From contig CALZFC010000030.1 in assembly GCA_945643635.1 (NCBI GenBank), positions 1,603,001-1,667,000 on the forward strand: a stretch of 64,000 nucleotides of DNA. The letters are read 5' to 3'. Position numbers and translations under genes: made by a program. Source of the DNA: Allodiplogaster sudhausi (lineage: Eukaryota > Nematoda > Chromadorea > Rhabditida > Diplogasteridae). Positions 46,540 to 57,294 of this stretch are shown piece after piece; the first letter of the stretch is position 1, and the number at the start of each line of letters is the position of its first letter. The notes under the pieces were generated by a model. That model searched no databases and was not told the origin of the DNA. It worked only from the letters and a program-made list of their open reading frames with translations.

Positions 46540-48109
46540 TTACGGTTCTGCAAGATCGGAGCGACCGCATTCAAAGCTTTCTTTCCTCCTCCTTCTCCTC
46601 CACACAGGCACCACGGCAGAAGCGACCGCCGCATCGAGTGCGAAAACGCCAGGAAACACCGGAAATGTGAAAAAATTGTAATTAAACAAAATTTTCTGAA
46701 CGCTTCTAGACTGTCGAAATACAGAATAAACAATATTGGCAGTACCAGAAAGAAACGACGCATGATAATGCCTGCAGCGCAGTTGACATGGACCCGGAGG
46801 CCAGGATGTCCGTGTAGGGTCTGAGATTCTACAAGAAACCGGTAGATGGTTTGTGTTAGAGAGTAAATAAAAGCTATAATTAACAACGAAAAGAAAACGT
46901 GGCAGCGACATATGTATGTAAAAGTAAGGTAGAGTGTATAAAAGCTGCATTTTTAGTGAACAAATGTTTCAGTTGGAATTTTATTTGAGTTCACAATCAA
47001 ACCACAGCAATGAAGAAGACAGCGTGGGTCGCGAAGCAGACGACGGAAGTGATGACAATTCCGCTTTCTGCCTTTGTCCACGAGTCCACTTTGTGTCCCT
47101 GCGGTGGTCGGCGCCTGCCGCACGCTAGAATTACAACGAGAACCGTATTCGCGACAAGAGTCACGACGCACGAGAGCGCAAAGAGCGATTTCTGTACGAC
47201 AACGGTAAGCTGAAAAAGGAAATAACTACAGGGTTAATTTGTTTTATATTTATTTTTAGATGGAAAAATGCTTTATTTCGGCTCTTAAAAGAAGAAAAAT
47301 GGGTGCAAAAAAGTCGAAACTTACGCTATCCGGTCCGTTAAGAGGCACGAATATTTAGCGGCCATCGGGCAGCTCGTGCGAAATGTAGTGAAAGGCGCTC
47401 GGCGCGGTGATCGGGAACGGAAGAAGGAACACAAGTGCCGTCGTGATTTGATAGAGATGCTCTTCATTCAGAATTTTATTCCTTACATTAGGTCTTCTTC
47501 AATGAAGATTTGATTATAGAGGGTGACAAAAATCTTACTCTTCTATTGAAAGCGGGAAATGCAATGGCGACTAGTCGATTTAGAGCTAGCGTAAAACACG
47601 CTTGTAGTTCGGTACCTTGGCAATAAAACAGGATAAAGTTGCCTACTTTTGCAAAGTCCTTCCGCTCCAGCCAGTCGTACCTTAAAGCGAGCCGTAATTA
47701 GATACTTTTTCATTACATTCATTATCGAGTTTTTTTGTCAACAATAAATAACGTATGTATGTGATTTGATTCTCAAAAATCTTTCTTAAAACTCGATATA
47801 TGTATTCATACCATTCAAAAAATGACGGCCATGCCATAAGCATGAGAAGAAATAGAAAAGATATATAAACGGCCAAATCCTACAAAATTTATTATTGATT
47901 TGTTGTTGAGATATGTATGAAGTCTATTATTGATTTGTTGATTGTGGACTGGCTTACTGTCATGCCAGCAATGATGATAATGCGGAAAGTGTAGAGAGAC
48001 GAGTAGTAATCGCTCAGGACAATCCGGATGTAGACGAATATGGCAAGAGGGAAAGTAAGCGCACCAATTAAAATTAGAATAGTGCTGATCTCCTATAGAC
48101 GTCATCCAT
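46540..48109 (-). pseudogene. Serpentine chemoreceptor, copy 5 (nonsense, altered start)
   Basis: Diverged copy. Block a keeps TFPLAIFVYIRIVLSDYY and YTFRIIIIAGMT with a GTAAGCC donor, but its first bases (ATGGATGACGTCTATAGG) are out of frame with it. Blocks b (AWPSFFEW), c (DWLERKDFAKVGNF, CFTLALNRLVAIAFPA), e and f are open. Block d reads HELPDGR then TAA (near 47360). Block g ends with an Arg-rich tail. Either a pseudogene or a gene whose start and block d are spliced differently. Confidence 0.55.
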
Positions 48110-48520
48110 CTCAGAAAGTCACGGTTTAATGAACGGGGAAGCTCCTTAAAGTATCAATTAAGAGAGCCTCTCTGTAAGGATCAAGCAGCCCTCCATAAGG
48201 GCCTGCCCCGGGGTAAATTTTTTGATTTGGCTATCAAAAATTTAATAAGGGGTACCTACGCGCACTATGAAGAAAATTAGAAGGTCAATTTTGTTATAAA
48301 AATTTTTTCCTTGCCTGGGCATGCAAAAGTAAGGGAAAAGTTTAAGTCCACATAACTTTCTTTAACATCAATATTTTTAAATTTCCTTTTTTTTATTGGC
48401 ATCACCGTTGGATTCTAAACAAAAACTGCCCCTGATGTGTTTCAGTTAACTCTTTCATTTTCCCATCGAAAAATTACTTTAAATATTTGAATTTGACGGT
48501 TAAGTACCTTATACTCATTT

Positions 48521-48955
48521 GTGTGTGGATGTTATATCTCAAAATGTAGAGCATTAAAAACTGTATATCATATATTCGTTTCGTTTAGTGTAGAGGTCCC
48601 GAAGGGGGTAAACAATAGCCTCAAATTGGCGTACCTCGGATATGTGGGATTCAAGGAATGCGTGAAAAAGAATTTAAATTCTTGTTGTAACAAAAAAGGA
48701 ATCACTTCATTGGATTCAGCACGTTTTTCTTTTCATAAAAGCTATCTATCAAAATTTCATAAAGATATCATCTTCCATGAGAAAAACGCATTTTCGATTT
48801 TTCAGCCATTGTCAGAAAATGACCTAAAACTATTCGAAGCGCTGTATTTTCAATGTTTTCAGCGAGAACAGAATGCGGATAGTACTATTCAGTACGCGAC
48901 AAAATTCTCTACAACATACTTCCATTACATCTGGATAGGGCATCCCTACCAATGA
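48521..48955 (+). CDS. Conserved open frame in the left arm of the foldback element
   Basis: A 144-codon frame opening GTG (MCGCYISKCRALKTVYHIF) and ending YIWIGHPYQ. The inverted arm holds the same frame with scattered substitutions and no stop. It is Cys/Lys/Phe-rich, with no motif I recognise. Either it was once a protein of the element, or the two arms have been kept alike by gene conversion. Confidence 0.3.
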   Translation: MCGCYISKCRALKTVYHIFVSFSVEVPKGVNNSLKLAYLGYVGFKECVKKNLNSCCNKKGITSLDSARFSFHKSYLSKFHKDIIFHEKNAFSIFQPLSENDLKLFEALYFQCFQREQNADSTIQYATKFSTTYFHYIWIGHPYQ

Positions 48956-49272
48956 CAGTATCGATTTTGCTATGGCGGTCGCGTCAAAATTGACAAATCC
49001 GCATTTTCCAACTTTTCGTGCAATCTTAATGTTGCTTACTCATCCAATACATCATTCTGCTCCACGATGCACACTAAGGTCAGAGCCGATGTTTGTTTTG
49101 CTGATTTCCCGTGGTAAAAGCCCGCAAAAGGGTTTGCACGCGCGCGGCTTCGAACCTGCGACCCATGACATTCGACGTGCACAAAAATATATAACTGAAT
49201 ATAATTGCACGAAAAGTTGGAAAATGCGGATGTGTCAGTTTTGACGCGACCGCCGTAGGAAAATCGATACTG

Positions 49273-49707
49273 TCATTGGTAGGGACGCCCTATCCAGATG
49301 TAATGGATGTATGTTGTAGAGAATTTTGTCGCGTACTGAATAGTGCTATCCGCATTCTGTTCTCGCTGAAAACTTTGAAAATACAGCGCTTCGAACAGTT
49401 TTAGTTCATTTTCTGACAATGGCTGAAAAATCGAAAAATGCGTTTTTCTCATGGAAGATGATATCTTTATGAAATTTTGACAGATAGCCTTTATGAAAAG
49501 AAAAACGTGCTGAATCCAATGAAGTGATTCCTTTTTTGTACAACAAAAATTTAACTTCTTTTTCACGCATTCCTTGAATGCCACATATCCGAAGTATGCC
49601 AATTTGAAGCTATTGTTTACCCCCTTCGGGACATCTACACTGAACGAAACGAATATATGATATACAGTTTTTAATGCTCTACATTTTGAGATATAACATG
49701 CACACAC
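49273..49707 (-). CDS. Conserved open frame in the right arm of the foldback element
   Basis: Mirror copy of the 48521-48955 frame, 144 codons, beginning MCACYISKCRALKTVYHIF and ending YIWIGRPYQ. Differences between the copies include substitutions in the ECVKKKLNFCC region and compensating indels near its middle. Confidence 0.3.
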   Translation of the reverse strand: MCACYISKCRALKTVYHIFVSFSVDVPKGVNNSFKLAYFGYVAFKECVKKKLNFCCTKKESLHWIQHVFLFIKAICQNFIKISSSMRKTHFSIFQPLSENELKLFEALYFQSFQREQNADSTIQYATKFSTTYIHYIWIGRPYQ

Positions 49708-50065
49708 AAATGAGTATAAGGTACTTAATCGTCAAATTCAAATATTTAAAGTAATTTTTCAATAGGAAAATGAAAGAGTTAACTGAAACACATCAGGGCA
49801 GTTTTTGTTTAGAATCCAACGGCGATGCCAATAAAAACAAGAAAATTTAAAAAATGTTGAGTTTTAAGCGAGATACGTCAATTCATAAAATATACATGCT
49901 TTCAACTGTTCACACAAGAATTTTTTTGAAAAAAAAATTAACCATTTAATCTTGCTACTGGGGCCCTGCACCATGCCTGACTATGTTTTCATACTCGAAA
50001 TCCAACATCCGGATCTGGGGCAGGCCCTACTGGAGGCATACAGAGAGGCTCTCTTAAAGGAGCGT

Positions 50066-50308
50066 ACAAAAGGGTACAAAGTTAGCCGGAATCAAGGCTG
50101 GGCCTGCCGGTGGTCACCAGTGACGGCTTCCAATTAGGCGCTTTCCCTGGGGAGCCAACCCATGCTCCAGGGGCAGTACTCTTCGTAGCATGCTACTTCC
50201 ACTTGCGCCATCCCCGGAGGGTAGCAAGGGTGGTAGCCCCCGGGCGGGATCGAACTCGGGATTCTTGCGTGCTAGCTCCAGTCACTTGGCGCTGAGCTAC
50301 CTGCCCGT
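50066..50308 (-). mobile_element. tRNA-derived SINE
   Basis: On the minus strand the element starts with a tRNA-like head: GGGCAGGTAGCTCAGCGCC (box A) and, about 35 bases later, CCGAGTTCGATCCCG (box B). The unrelated body ends GGCCCAGCCTTGATTCC..TTTGTACCC. A 5'-truncated relative with target duplication lies at 26930-27039. No clear duplication flanks this copy. It would be transcribed by RNA polymerase III and mobilised by a LINE enzyme. Confidence 0.8.
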
Positions 50309-51462
50309 GAACACCCAAAACTCCTATGCGGAAAACCCTGTAGAATCTTCCGAGATACTGTAATTCAATTCGCTTTTATTATAATATTTGCACTGAAAAA
50401 CAGTGCACACGGACTAGTAAAAACTTTTCGAAAAATTTTGATCGTGAAATTGTTTTTCGGAATTTCGATATTTCCCCGGGAATCATCGCAGAATTACAAA
50501 CGAACAGAGAAAAAAAGACTGGAGATAATTGTTTTCATTTATTTCGACAATGCAAGAGATGATGTTTATATATTTTCCCGCCTACAGGCCGGTGGTGAAT
50601 ATCCTGAAGTTAAATTTCTGCTTAACATACAAAGAACAGAAATATATCGTACAGCACCAAAATTTCCCTGATACAGGCACATTTTTTATATGTAAATTTC
50701 TCGCGAATGCTGTACTTTTGAATCTTTTTACTTTGCAGAAGTGTTCGCATGAAGGGCATAGATTCTCGTGTAATAGCTTAAGTGATAAAAAGAATGGGTT
50801 TCTTGCTCCTTTAATGATATTTTTTAAAGTAAATTTTGGCTTAGGCAAACGCGCATTGGCCGTTTGCAAGCAAATCTATTCTTTATCAGTGCACGGGATC
50901 AGAAAATGTATGTGCATAAATGTATAATGCATTCATCGATTGTTTATTGTTCAAAAGTGTCTTCTGAAATTAGATTGGTTCGCCAGAGTAGAGACTAGTT
51001 TCTTGAGACGGGCAAAATAGATGCTTTTGATTGACGTGTGGTCGAACCTTGAGCAACGGAAACTTATGTACTAATCAAGGCGAAGAGCAGAGAATATAAA
51101 CGGAAAAAATCCTTTCGTGCCACAAAGTACATACACATAAATATTTGCGCGTTTGGGCGATGAACACTAGAGAAAGGAAGAAGTCGTACAGTCTTTCGAC
51201 TAAAATGCAATGAGTCACTCTATGCAGAAAGCACAATCTCTCTGTATTATGTAACTGGGTCATCTTTCTAGATACATAAAGAGAGAAGTAAAATAAAAAT
51301 TGGTCGAATGAAAAAAAATTGCCCAAATCCTAAGTAATTTTTTAAATAATAGAATTTTTGCCAGACGACAGTGCCCCTCGTGACGCTCCACCTGCCAATC
51401 ACTCTTTCTCTCCTCTCTCCGCTAATCAACTTCTCTTTCAACCTCCAAGCACTCGCACATCT
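50309..51462. other. Region without a supported gene
   Basis: A 132-codon plus-strand frame (50529-50927) is the longest and has no motif. A CTTGCTCCTTTAATG segment at about 50805 resembles the TTAA-MITE end. Nothing else recognised. Confidence 0.35.
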
Positions 51463-51691
51463 GCCGCACGATTAATCTCCCTCGAGGACACAGACAAGCG
51501 TCTCTGACATGTCCAGGACATTTTATTGTCCAAGACATTTCAGAGACAATTGGGAGACATGTCAGGGACAAATTTTTCAAAATGAAAGCGAAGAGAGGAG
51601 GCCAAGCTTTCACATTTTAAATAGATTTATTCCTTTTTAAAATATATTATGAACATAGTAAATGTCATATGTATTTAATTTTCGTCTGAGA

Positions 51692-52909
51692 ATGTCGAGT
51701 TACGTCCTGAACTTCGGGAGCCAACAACGGCGTCCGAATCTGCTGTACACCCGAAGAAACTTCATTGAGCTGTGCCGGCCGAATGAGGATCTATTTGTTC
51801 GGCGACATCGATTTAGCCCCATGGATGTAGTCTTTCTGAAGCGGCTTCTCTCTCGCTGGCTCAACCAGTACATGATCAGGAACTGGACAATTTCTCCGTC
51901 TCATCAAGTTAACTACCAGAAATGTTATGAATGTGTTTACTCGGAATAATATATGAATCAGGTGCTGATTGGGCTGAGATATCTGCTCAGCAATGCACCA
52001 TTGATTGTTCTCGCCGATGTCCTTGGTTGTTGCGAATCGACCGTCAGAAACTGCCTCTGGCGACTCATCACGGGAATTGAAGCGATTTCTCCGGAATGGA
52101 TTCGCTTTCCGGTCGACTCAGTCGCGTTCTGCCGACAGTCAGCAGAAGCGTTCTCCAAACGCTGCCAATTTACAAGTACAAATGTTTTTAATGAAGTAAA
52201 AAAGTTTTTTTTGCGAATTATATAAAATATTTAAGAAAAGTAATATCAAAGTCTTGATGACATGAAATGACCATAAAAAATTATTTAGAAATTAATAAAA
52301 TTATGAACTTCTAACAAATTTATTTGAGATGTGATTGGCATCGTGGATGGGACGTTGATTCCCATCGCCTCACCCACTCTCGCGCCATGGCAATTTCGAT
52401 GCCGCAAGGGGTACACCGCCATTAATGCCCTTCTCGTTGTAGATGCATATGGTAGAATCATTTATACCAACTGTACCTGGCCAGGATCATGTCATGACAG
52501 TTTTATTCTAAGATTTTCTGAACTAGGAAATGCCATCGCCCAGGGTACAATCCCCTCCGGATATGTGATCTTGGGAGACAAGGGGTTCCCCAATGGCCCC
52601 CACATTGTAACCCCTCTCCGCAGGCCAAACACCCCTCAGGAATGCGACTTTAACAATGTCCACAAGAGAGTCCGTGTCCTTGTCGAGCAGGCAATTGGAG
52701 TAATGAAGGCGCGGTTCCGCACTCTCTCAACTAGAATCAGGCTCACTCCAACCATGGCCTCTCGTACCATTCATGCTTGTTGCGTTCTTCATAACATCTT
52801 GATTGATCGTGTTACCGGAGGCTTTCCAATCGGAAATGTCATTCTGGGAAGAATGCCCCACCCTCCTGTGGGAAGTGATCCGCGTCAGCACATGATTAGC
52901 TACATTTAG
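51692..52909 (+). CDS. Harbinger (HARBI1-like) DDE transposase
   Basis: Three exons in phase: 51692-51907 (ATG), 51962-52175 and 52329-52909, about 336 residues. Exon 2 holds the helix-turn-helix (IVLADVLGCCESTVRNCLW). Exon 3 holds the nuclease: first Asp in VIGIVDGTLIPIA, then CRKGYTAINALLVVDA and PGSCHDS, second Asp in ILGDKGFP, and Glu in RVRVLVEQAIGVMKARFR, the D-D-E order of PIF/Harbinger nucleases. No internal stop or frameshift, so the protein may be active. It needs the Myb-like partner for nuclear import and DNA binding, by analogy with known Harbinger elements. Confidence 0.9.
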
Positions 52910-53164
52910 ATATATTTCTTTGATTTGTATTCTAACAAACACTCATAATGTTTTCCAACTTTTGTTCCAACAATAAACAGTTCCAACAACAACAGTTAAA
53001 AAAAATACAATTCTCACACACTGTATGCAAATATTCTATTTTTATACTCTTTAACTCTGAATAAATAATAGTCTGTTATGCATCTTTAGAAAGAATGACT
53101 AGGCTAAAGAGCACCATTCTTGTAAGTAAACAGATAAAAATGGGGGAAATTTCTATAAAAATCC

Positions 53165-54566
53165 CTAAGCAAGGTTAGAGCCAACCACACTGGGCTCCAA
53201 TGCGTCGTCCATTGCATCAGCGAATGTTGCGGGGATGTACTGGGTGTCATTCTCCCTCGCTGTGTTCAAAAGAATGTTCTCGTTGTGCGCGCGAGGTGAC
53301 TCCGGAGGCTCTGCCACTTCGAAGGTCATCGATCGCTCGAAGAAAGTGGCCGCCCTCTCCATCATCTCGACCGCCTTCTTCCCAACAGCAGTCATGGTCT
53401 GCATAGCCGACTTCATGGCGGCGAACGCTTCGATTTCCTTCTTAATAAAAATCTTGCATTAATAAAAAGAATGTCACAAATGTGAAGGAAGTATTTAACG
53501 AAAGAGTACCGTTTAGTTTTCGGATTGTGTTAATTTTTATTAATGTTATCCAACTACCCTATTATTTGAAGGAATAGTACAGTACACTCTTATTCGAAGG
53601 AATATTACAGTACCCTATTATTTGAAGGAATGTTACAGTAACCTATTATTTGAAGGAATATTACAGTTATAATAGGTTATAGTTATTAACAGTTGGTATT
53701 ATATAATATGATCACCCAAAATCGATCGATAGATCGTTATAAGCCAAATATGATCACATGGTAAGATTATATAAGAAGTAATTTGAATCGGATAAGTTCT
53801 CTAGGAAAGATTCTACAGTAACCTCGATTAGTTCCAGTTGACGGCGGCGCAGAAGCGCATCCGAAGCGGCGCGACTCGTGCCAGAACGTGGATAATCTTC
53901 CTCAAATGAAATACATAATTTTTATGCTCAATAAAAATAAAAGTTAACAAATTAAAATCTATAATAACTGAAAAATTTCGTGGCAAAAGTCTCAAAAGTA
54001 CCTGTCCAGCTAGGAATCTTTCGTTCCTAGCAAGGACTCGAGGAGCGCGGAACATCGACTCCTCATCCGCCAGATCCACAGAAGGCTTCCTAGCTGGTCC
54101 TCGAGGAGCGCGGAACATCGACTCCTCATCCGCCAGATCCACAGAAGGCTTCCTAGCTGGTCCTCGAGGAGCGCGGAACATCGACTCCTCATCCGCCAGA
54201 TCCACAGAAGGCTTCCTAGCTGGTCCTCGAGGAGCGCGGAACATCGACTCCTCATCCGCCAGATCCACAATTATTTAACAAAATAATTCACATATCGTGC
54301 AATTAAAATAAAAGTTGCAAAGCATAGAACATGACAAAGCTTCGCGTGCTAAGATTTTTACCCGTCTTAGAATTAGACACATATGAACAAAATAATTACC
54401 TAAACTTGATTTTGGCGAACTGTCGAATCTCCGCCCAAGCTTTTCTGCGGGCGCCAGTGGCTTCGGGAAGGCGCGTGCGGTTGTTCTCGATGAGTATGTG
54501 CCGCTTCTTCATTATCTCCTGGAGGATGATTCGCTTCTCCTCACCGCTCAAGTGTGCAGAACTCAT
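53165..54566 (-). CDS. Myb/SANT-like partner protein of the Harbinger element
   Basis: Exon 1 (54400-54566) starts MSSAHLSGEEKRIILQEIMK and has ATGARRKAWAEIRQFAKIKF, a trihelix/MSANTD-like pattern. Exon 2 (about 54000-54268) is made of four 21-residue repeats (next entry). Exon 3 (53823-53900) gives GTSRAASDALLRRRQLELIE and exon 4 (53165-53452) KKEIEAFAAMKSAMQTM and a C-terminus ending EPSVVGSNLA. Exons 3 and 4 phase well. The exon 1-2 joint lacks a clean AG in the right phase, so the exon 2 start is unsure. Convergent with the transposase inside the same inverted repeats. Confidence 0.7.
54003..54270 (-). repeat. 63-bp coding tandem repeat in the Myb-like gene
   Basis: Four copies of a 63-bp unit encode DLADEESMFRAPRGPARKPS-type repeats; the last copy diverges to APRVLARNERFLAG. 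The period is a multiple of three, so the frame is kept. A second frame is also open, as expected for a repeat. Confidence 0.9.
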
Positions 54567-55059
54567 CTGCAAGCATAATAAAAAGGGGTTGATAACAAAT
54601 CACTGAATGATAGTGAGTGAAAATTCAATGAACGGATCCAGACTAAAATAAATTCACATTTTGAATGCAGCTTCTCGAGCCAAAAGTGATGGCTACAGTA
54701 AGTTTAAAAAGTACGACTGCGCGTACTGTTTGACAAAGTCATAACTTTTGTCTCGGAGACAAGAAATGACATTTGGCGTGTTTGTTTCGCCTCTCTTACA
54801 ATTGCATACTCTCTCGCCTTCCCAGGATGTCATGGACATTGTCCCAGACATTCTCGATGTCTTGGACATAATATTTTCCCAAAAGTGTCAGAGACATTTC
54901 AAAGACATATGAGAGACAGATGCGAGACCCGTGTATTAACATAGGCCTTTTCTTTAATGTCTGGGACATTCGTCTGCTACCTCAGAAAATGTCCTGGACA
55001 TGTCATGGACGCTTGTCTGTGTCCTCGAGGGGGATTAATCGTGCGGCTGCACTTCGCAT

Positions 55060-55664
55060 AGTCACCCGTTACCGACCCAATCATCGTCATCCTCTTTATA
55101 AAGGTACTTTAATAATTTCAAACGATTGTCTTATTTTTTCAATTTTCATTGCATGCATTTATTTTATTTTATTCACATTATCTTTAGAGAAAATTTCAAT
55201 CATTTTGAATTGTTCAGAAACATCTTTGCGAACAGACCCCATTTGGGTTTCGGCCTGAGCATTTATTGATAGTCTGAATTTTTCTGGTTTGTTAACATTT
55301 TACTATGAAGGCACTAAGTTAGGTTCAATACGTTGTTCATGTCCCGTCGGGACAAAAAAAAACGCTAGCGTATCTCGGCTTGGTTAGCAATAGGGGAAGT
55401 GTCATTAATATCGGCTTAGGGTTCACGGAGCACAAAGTCAGAAAAGCCCGAGGGATTACTTTAAAGTACTCACGAACAGTACAATGCGGCCAGGCCGAAA
55501 CCCAAAGAGCTTCAGTTGATCGCTGACAGACGCCAATCAATTGTATCATCGCTTGAGAATGTTCGCTGTCATCTTTTCTCTTGCTGCTCTCGTCCCAAAG
55601 TGCAGAGTAGCAGTCAACCTTCAGCGATGTCTTCTTTTTGAGAAGATCCGTAACAAACGAAAAC
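55060..55664 (-). CDS. Unassigned multi-exon gene beside the Harbinger element
   Basis: A minus-strand exon (about 55462-55664) reads FSFVTDLLKKKTSLKVDCYS, then DSEHSQAMIQLIGVCQRS and ALWVSAWPHC, with normal codon use. A second candidate (55205-55257) reads AETQMGSVRKDVSEQFKMIE and a third (about 55070-55108) YLYKEDDDDW. It runs toward the right end of the Harbinger element at 55047, so the gene may be truncated by it. Family unknown. Confidence 0.35.
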
Positions 55665-56215
55665 AATCTTCATAATATTTCTTCGAAATTAAACCTACTC
55701 TGTTTTCATTATTTCTCAGCACCTATGCTTATCCATAATAAATCGATAAATCAATCAAAGAGTCCATACGCTTTGTTCAACGCAACTTCTCCATATATAA
55801 AAATTGTATTGTTTCCTGTTTGCCAGTTTCCACTGCATCTCCAGTTACCGCTGCAACGTTGTCTAAACTAAACACCGCGGGCAAAAAAATCAACACTAGC
55901 ACAGGAAAGCCCAGCTAGATTGTTCCTTGCTTACTCTGGCATTTGCTACCTTCATATTCAAAGGTCATAACGGCGAAAACGGCATTTTTTTCCGGGTTCT
56001 TTACCAGAGTTCGTAGTTCTTGAGTCTTGTAAACGTCTGCCTTATATCATCGACACTTTGACAGACTGATGACTGCTAGACTTTTTGATTATGCAACAAA
56101 ACCATGTTCAGCCAAAGTGGCTTCCTTTATCGCTGGGATTGGCCCGAGTGGGATTGGAAGGGGAGTGGAGGGAGGTCGCTAGTGAGCTGAGCGGAGGAAG
56201 AGCGCCCCGGGCTCC
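55665..56215. other. Intergenic region
   Basis: No convincing gene; only short frames without motifs. Confidence 0.35.
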
Positions 56216-56989
56216 CTACTTGCTCGCGACTTCCTCTGCCGCGAAAATCTCGTGCGAGCCGAAGAGGAAGAGGCCGACGGCCTTCGCGTAGAGGTACGCC
56301 GTCAGATACGCCAGCTGGTAGACGTGCGCAGGCTGAAAATTTCTATGCTTAGTGCGTGAATTTAATGTTTAGTACATAATTTTCAATGCTTAGTGCATCA
56401 TTTTATTATTTAGTACATACAATTCCAATTTCACAATCCGCCCGATATAATACCTCTGCACCATGGGCGTAGATGTAATGGAGCACCACGAAGCCCCCCA
56501 GCGTATAGAGGGTCGCGAAGGCCTGGTACGACACAGAAGCCTGCACACGACACACAGGAATGTACATATCCCAAATTTAATGCAATTTTTTTTTGTACTT
56601 TTTTTTTTACTTTTGTTGCATATTTTCTGACCGAGCCGAGAAGGACTCCAACGGCGACGAGTGCAGCGAACGCTCCGCCGAGGGAAGCGGCGAGCATGTT
56701 CACGCGGGAAGATGGGAGCGGCGTACTAATAGGGATATTGTAAGGATGCGGTAAGACACTTGAATAGGGTTTCATTCGCCGGGAATCTCAGATCAACAGA
56801 CGTAGTAGGCAATTCCAGAGATGGCCGGGAGGAGGAAGGCGAAGGGCTCTGCATAGATGTGGAGATGAGCGAAGGCTGAGCCAAGCAAGAGACCGGCGAG
56901 GCTGGCGTAGCCGAGGAGAGCGAAGCGGGCATCCTTGTCCGCCAGAGAGGACTGTAACATTTTCCTTATTATTATTATTAATATTATTA

Positions 56990-57030
<41 letters not shown>

Positions 57031-57294
57031 TTATTTCACTGTATTTTTCTCATTTCCATCTTTAAACTACATTTTGCTATAAAATTTTGACGGCAAAAAG
57101 AATTGAAGAAATGCACGTACTCCCTTGAGGGAGTAGTGGTAGGCGTAGAGGGGCACGGCGACGAGGGCAGCGAAGGCAGCACCGAAGCCGCCGAGGAAGG
57201 CGCCGACCAAATGGTGGAGGAGATAGGCGCCAAGAGAGAAGGACACAGACGCCCCCAGCACCAGCACCGAAGACCACAGGAAGATGGAGAGGAT
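56216..57294 (-). CDS. Multi-pass membrane protein, possibly BI-1/TMBIM-like
   Basis: Five GC-rich exons: 57121-57294 (ILSIFLWSSVLVLGASVSF, LGAYLLHHLVGAFLGGFG), about 56800-56951 (ALLGYASLAGLLLGSAFAHL, LLPAISGIAYY), about 56630-56725 (NMLAASLGGAFAALVAVGVL), 56454-56540 (GGFVVLHYIYAHGAE) and 56216-56332 (AYLYAKAVGLFLFGSHEIF, stop TAG). At least six hydrophobic segments. The order of segments and a polar VVLHYIYAHGAE..AYLTAYLYAK ending recall Bax-inhibitor-1/TMBIM proteins, but I cannot confirm it. The junction between the second and third exons is out of phase with the obvious sites, and the start exon was not found. An ATT repeat (about 56965-57030) lies in an intron. Confidence 0.55.
56965..57031. 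repeat. ATT trinucleotide microsatellite
   Basis: A run of TTATTATTATTATT-type repeats inside an intron of the membrane-protein gene. Confidence 0.9.

Larger units (their letters stand above)
48150..50065. mobile_element. Foldback element with long imperfect inverted arms
   Basis: Two arms of about 850 bp face each other around a unique core of about 190 bp (49016-49210). Paired landmarks are TAAGAGAGCCTCTCTGTA (48152) with its inverse near 50045, the 144-codon frames at 48521-48955 (+) and 49273-49707 (-), and the inner CGGTCGCGTCAAAATTGACA (48978) with its inverse near 49235. The stretches 48220-48360 and 49860-49960 have diverged. No transposase is present. Confidence 0.85.
51463..55047. 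mobile_element. PIF/Harbinger DNA transposon, complete-looking
   Basis: The terminal inverted repeats match over about 60 bases: left GCCGCACGATTAATCTCCCT.. at 51463 and, inverted, GCCGCACGATTAATCCCCCT.. ending at 55047. Both continue through CTCGAGGACACAGACAAGCG and a run of GACATGTC/GGACATTT subterminal motifs. Inside are a DDE transposase (+) and a convergent Myb/SANT-like gene (-), the two-gene plan of Harbinger elements. A 3-bp target duplication could not be fixed because the exact outer end is ambiguous. Confidence 0.85.

Noticed and set aside
50229..50308. Functional tRNA gene on the minus strand
   Set aside because: Boxes A and B are present, but the stems do not pair as a proper tRNA and the sequence continues into a repeated SINE body.
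54010..54270. WIWRMRSRCSALLEDQLGS repeat frame as the real product
   Set aside because: The alternate frame continues in phase into exons 3 and 4 of the Myb-like gene; this one stops.
55240..55510. Inverted pair TTTGGGTTTCGGCCTG as a regulatory hairpin
   Set aside because: Only about 16 bases match and both fall in candidate exon ends; too short to interpret.
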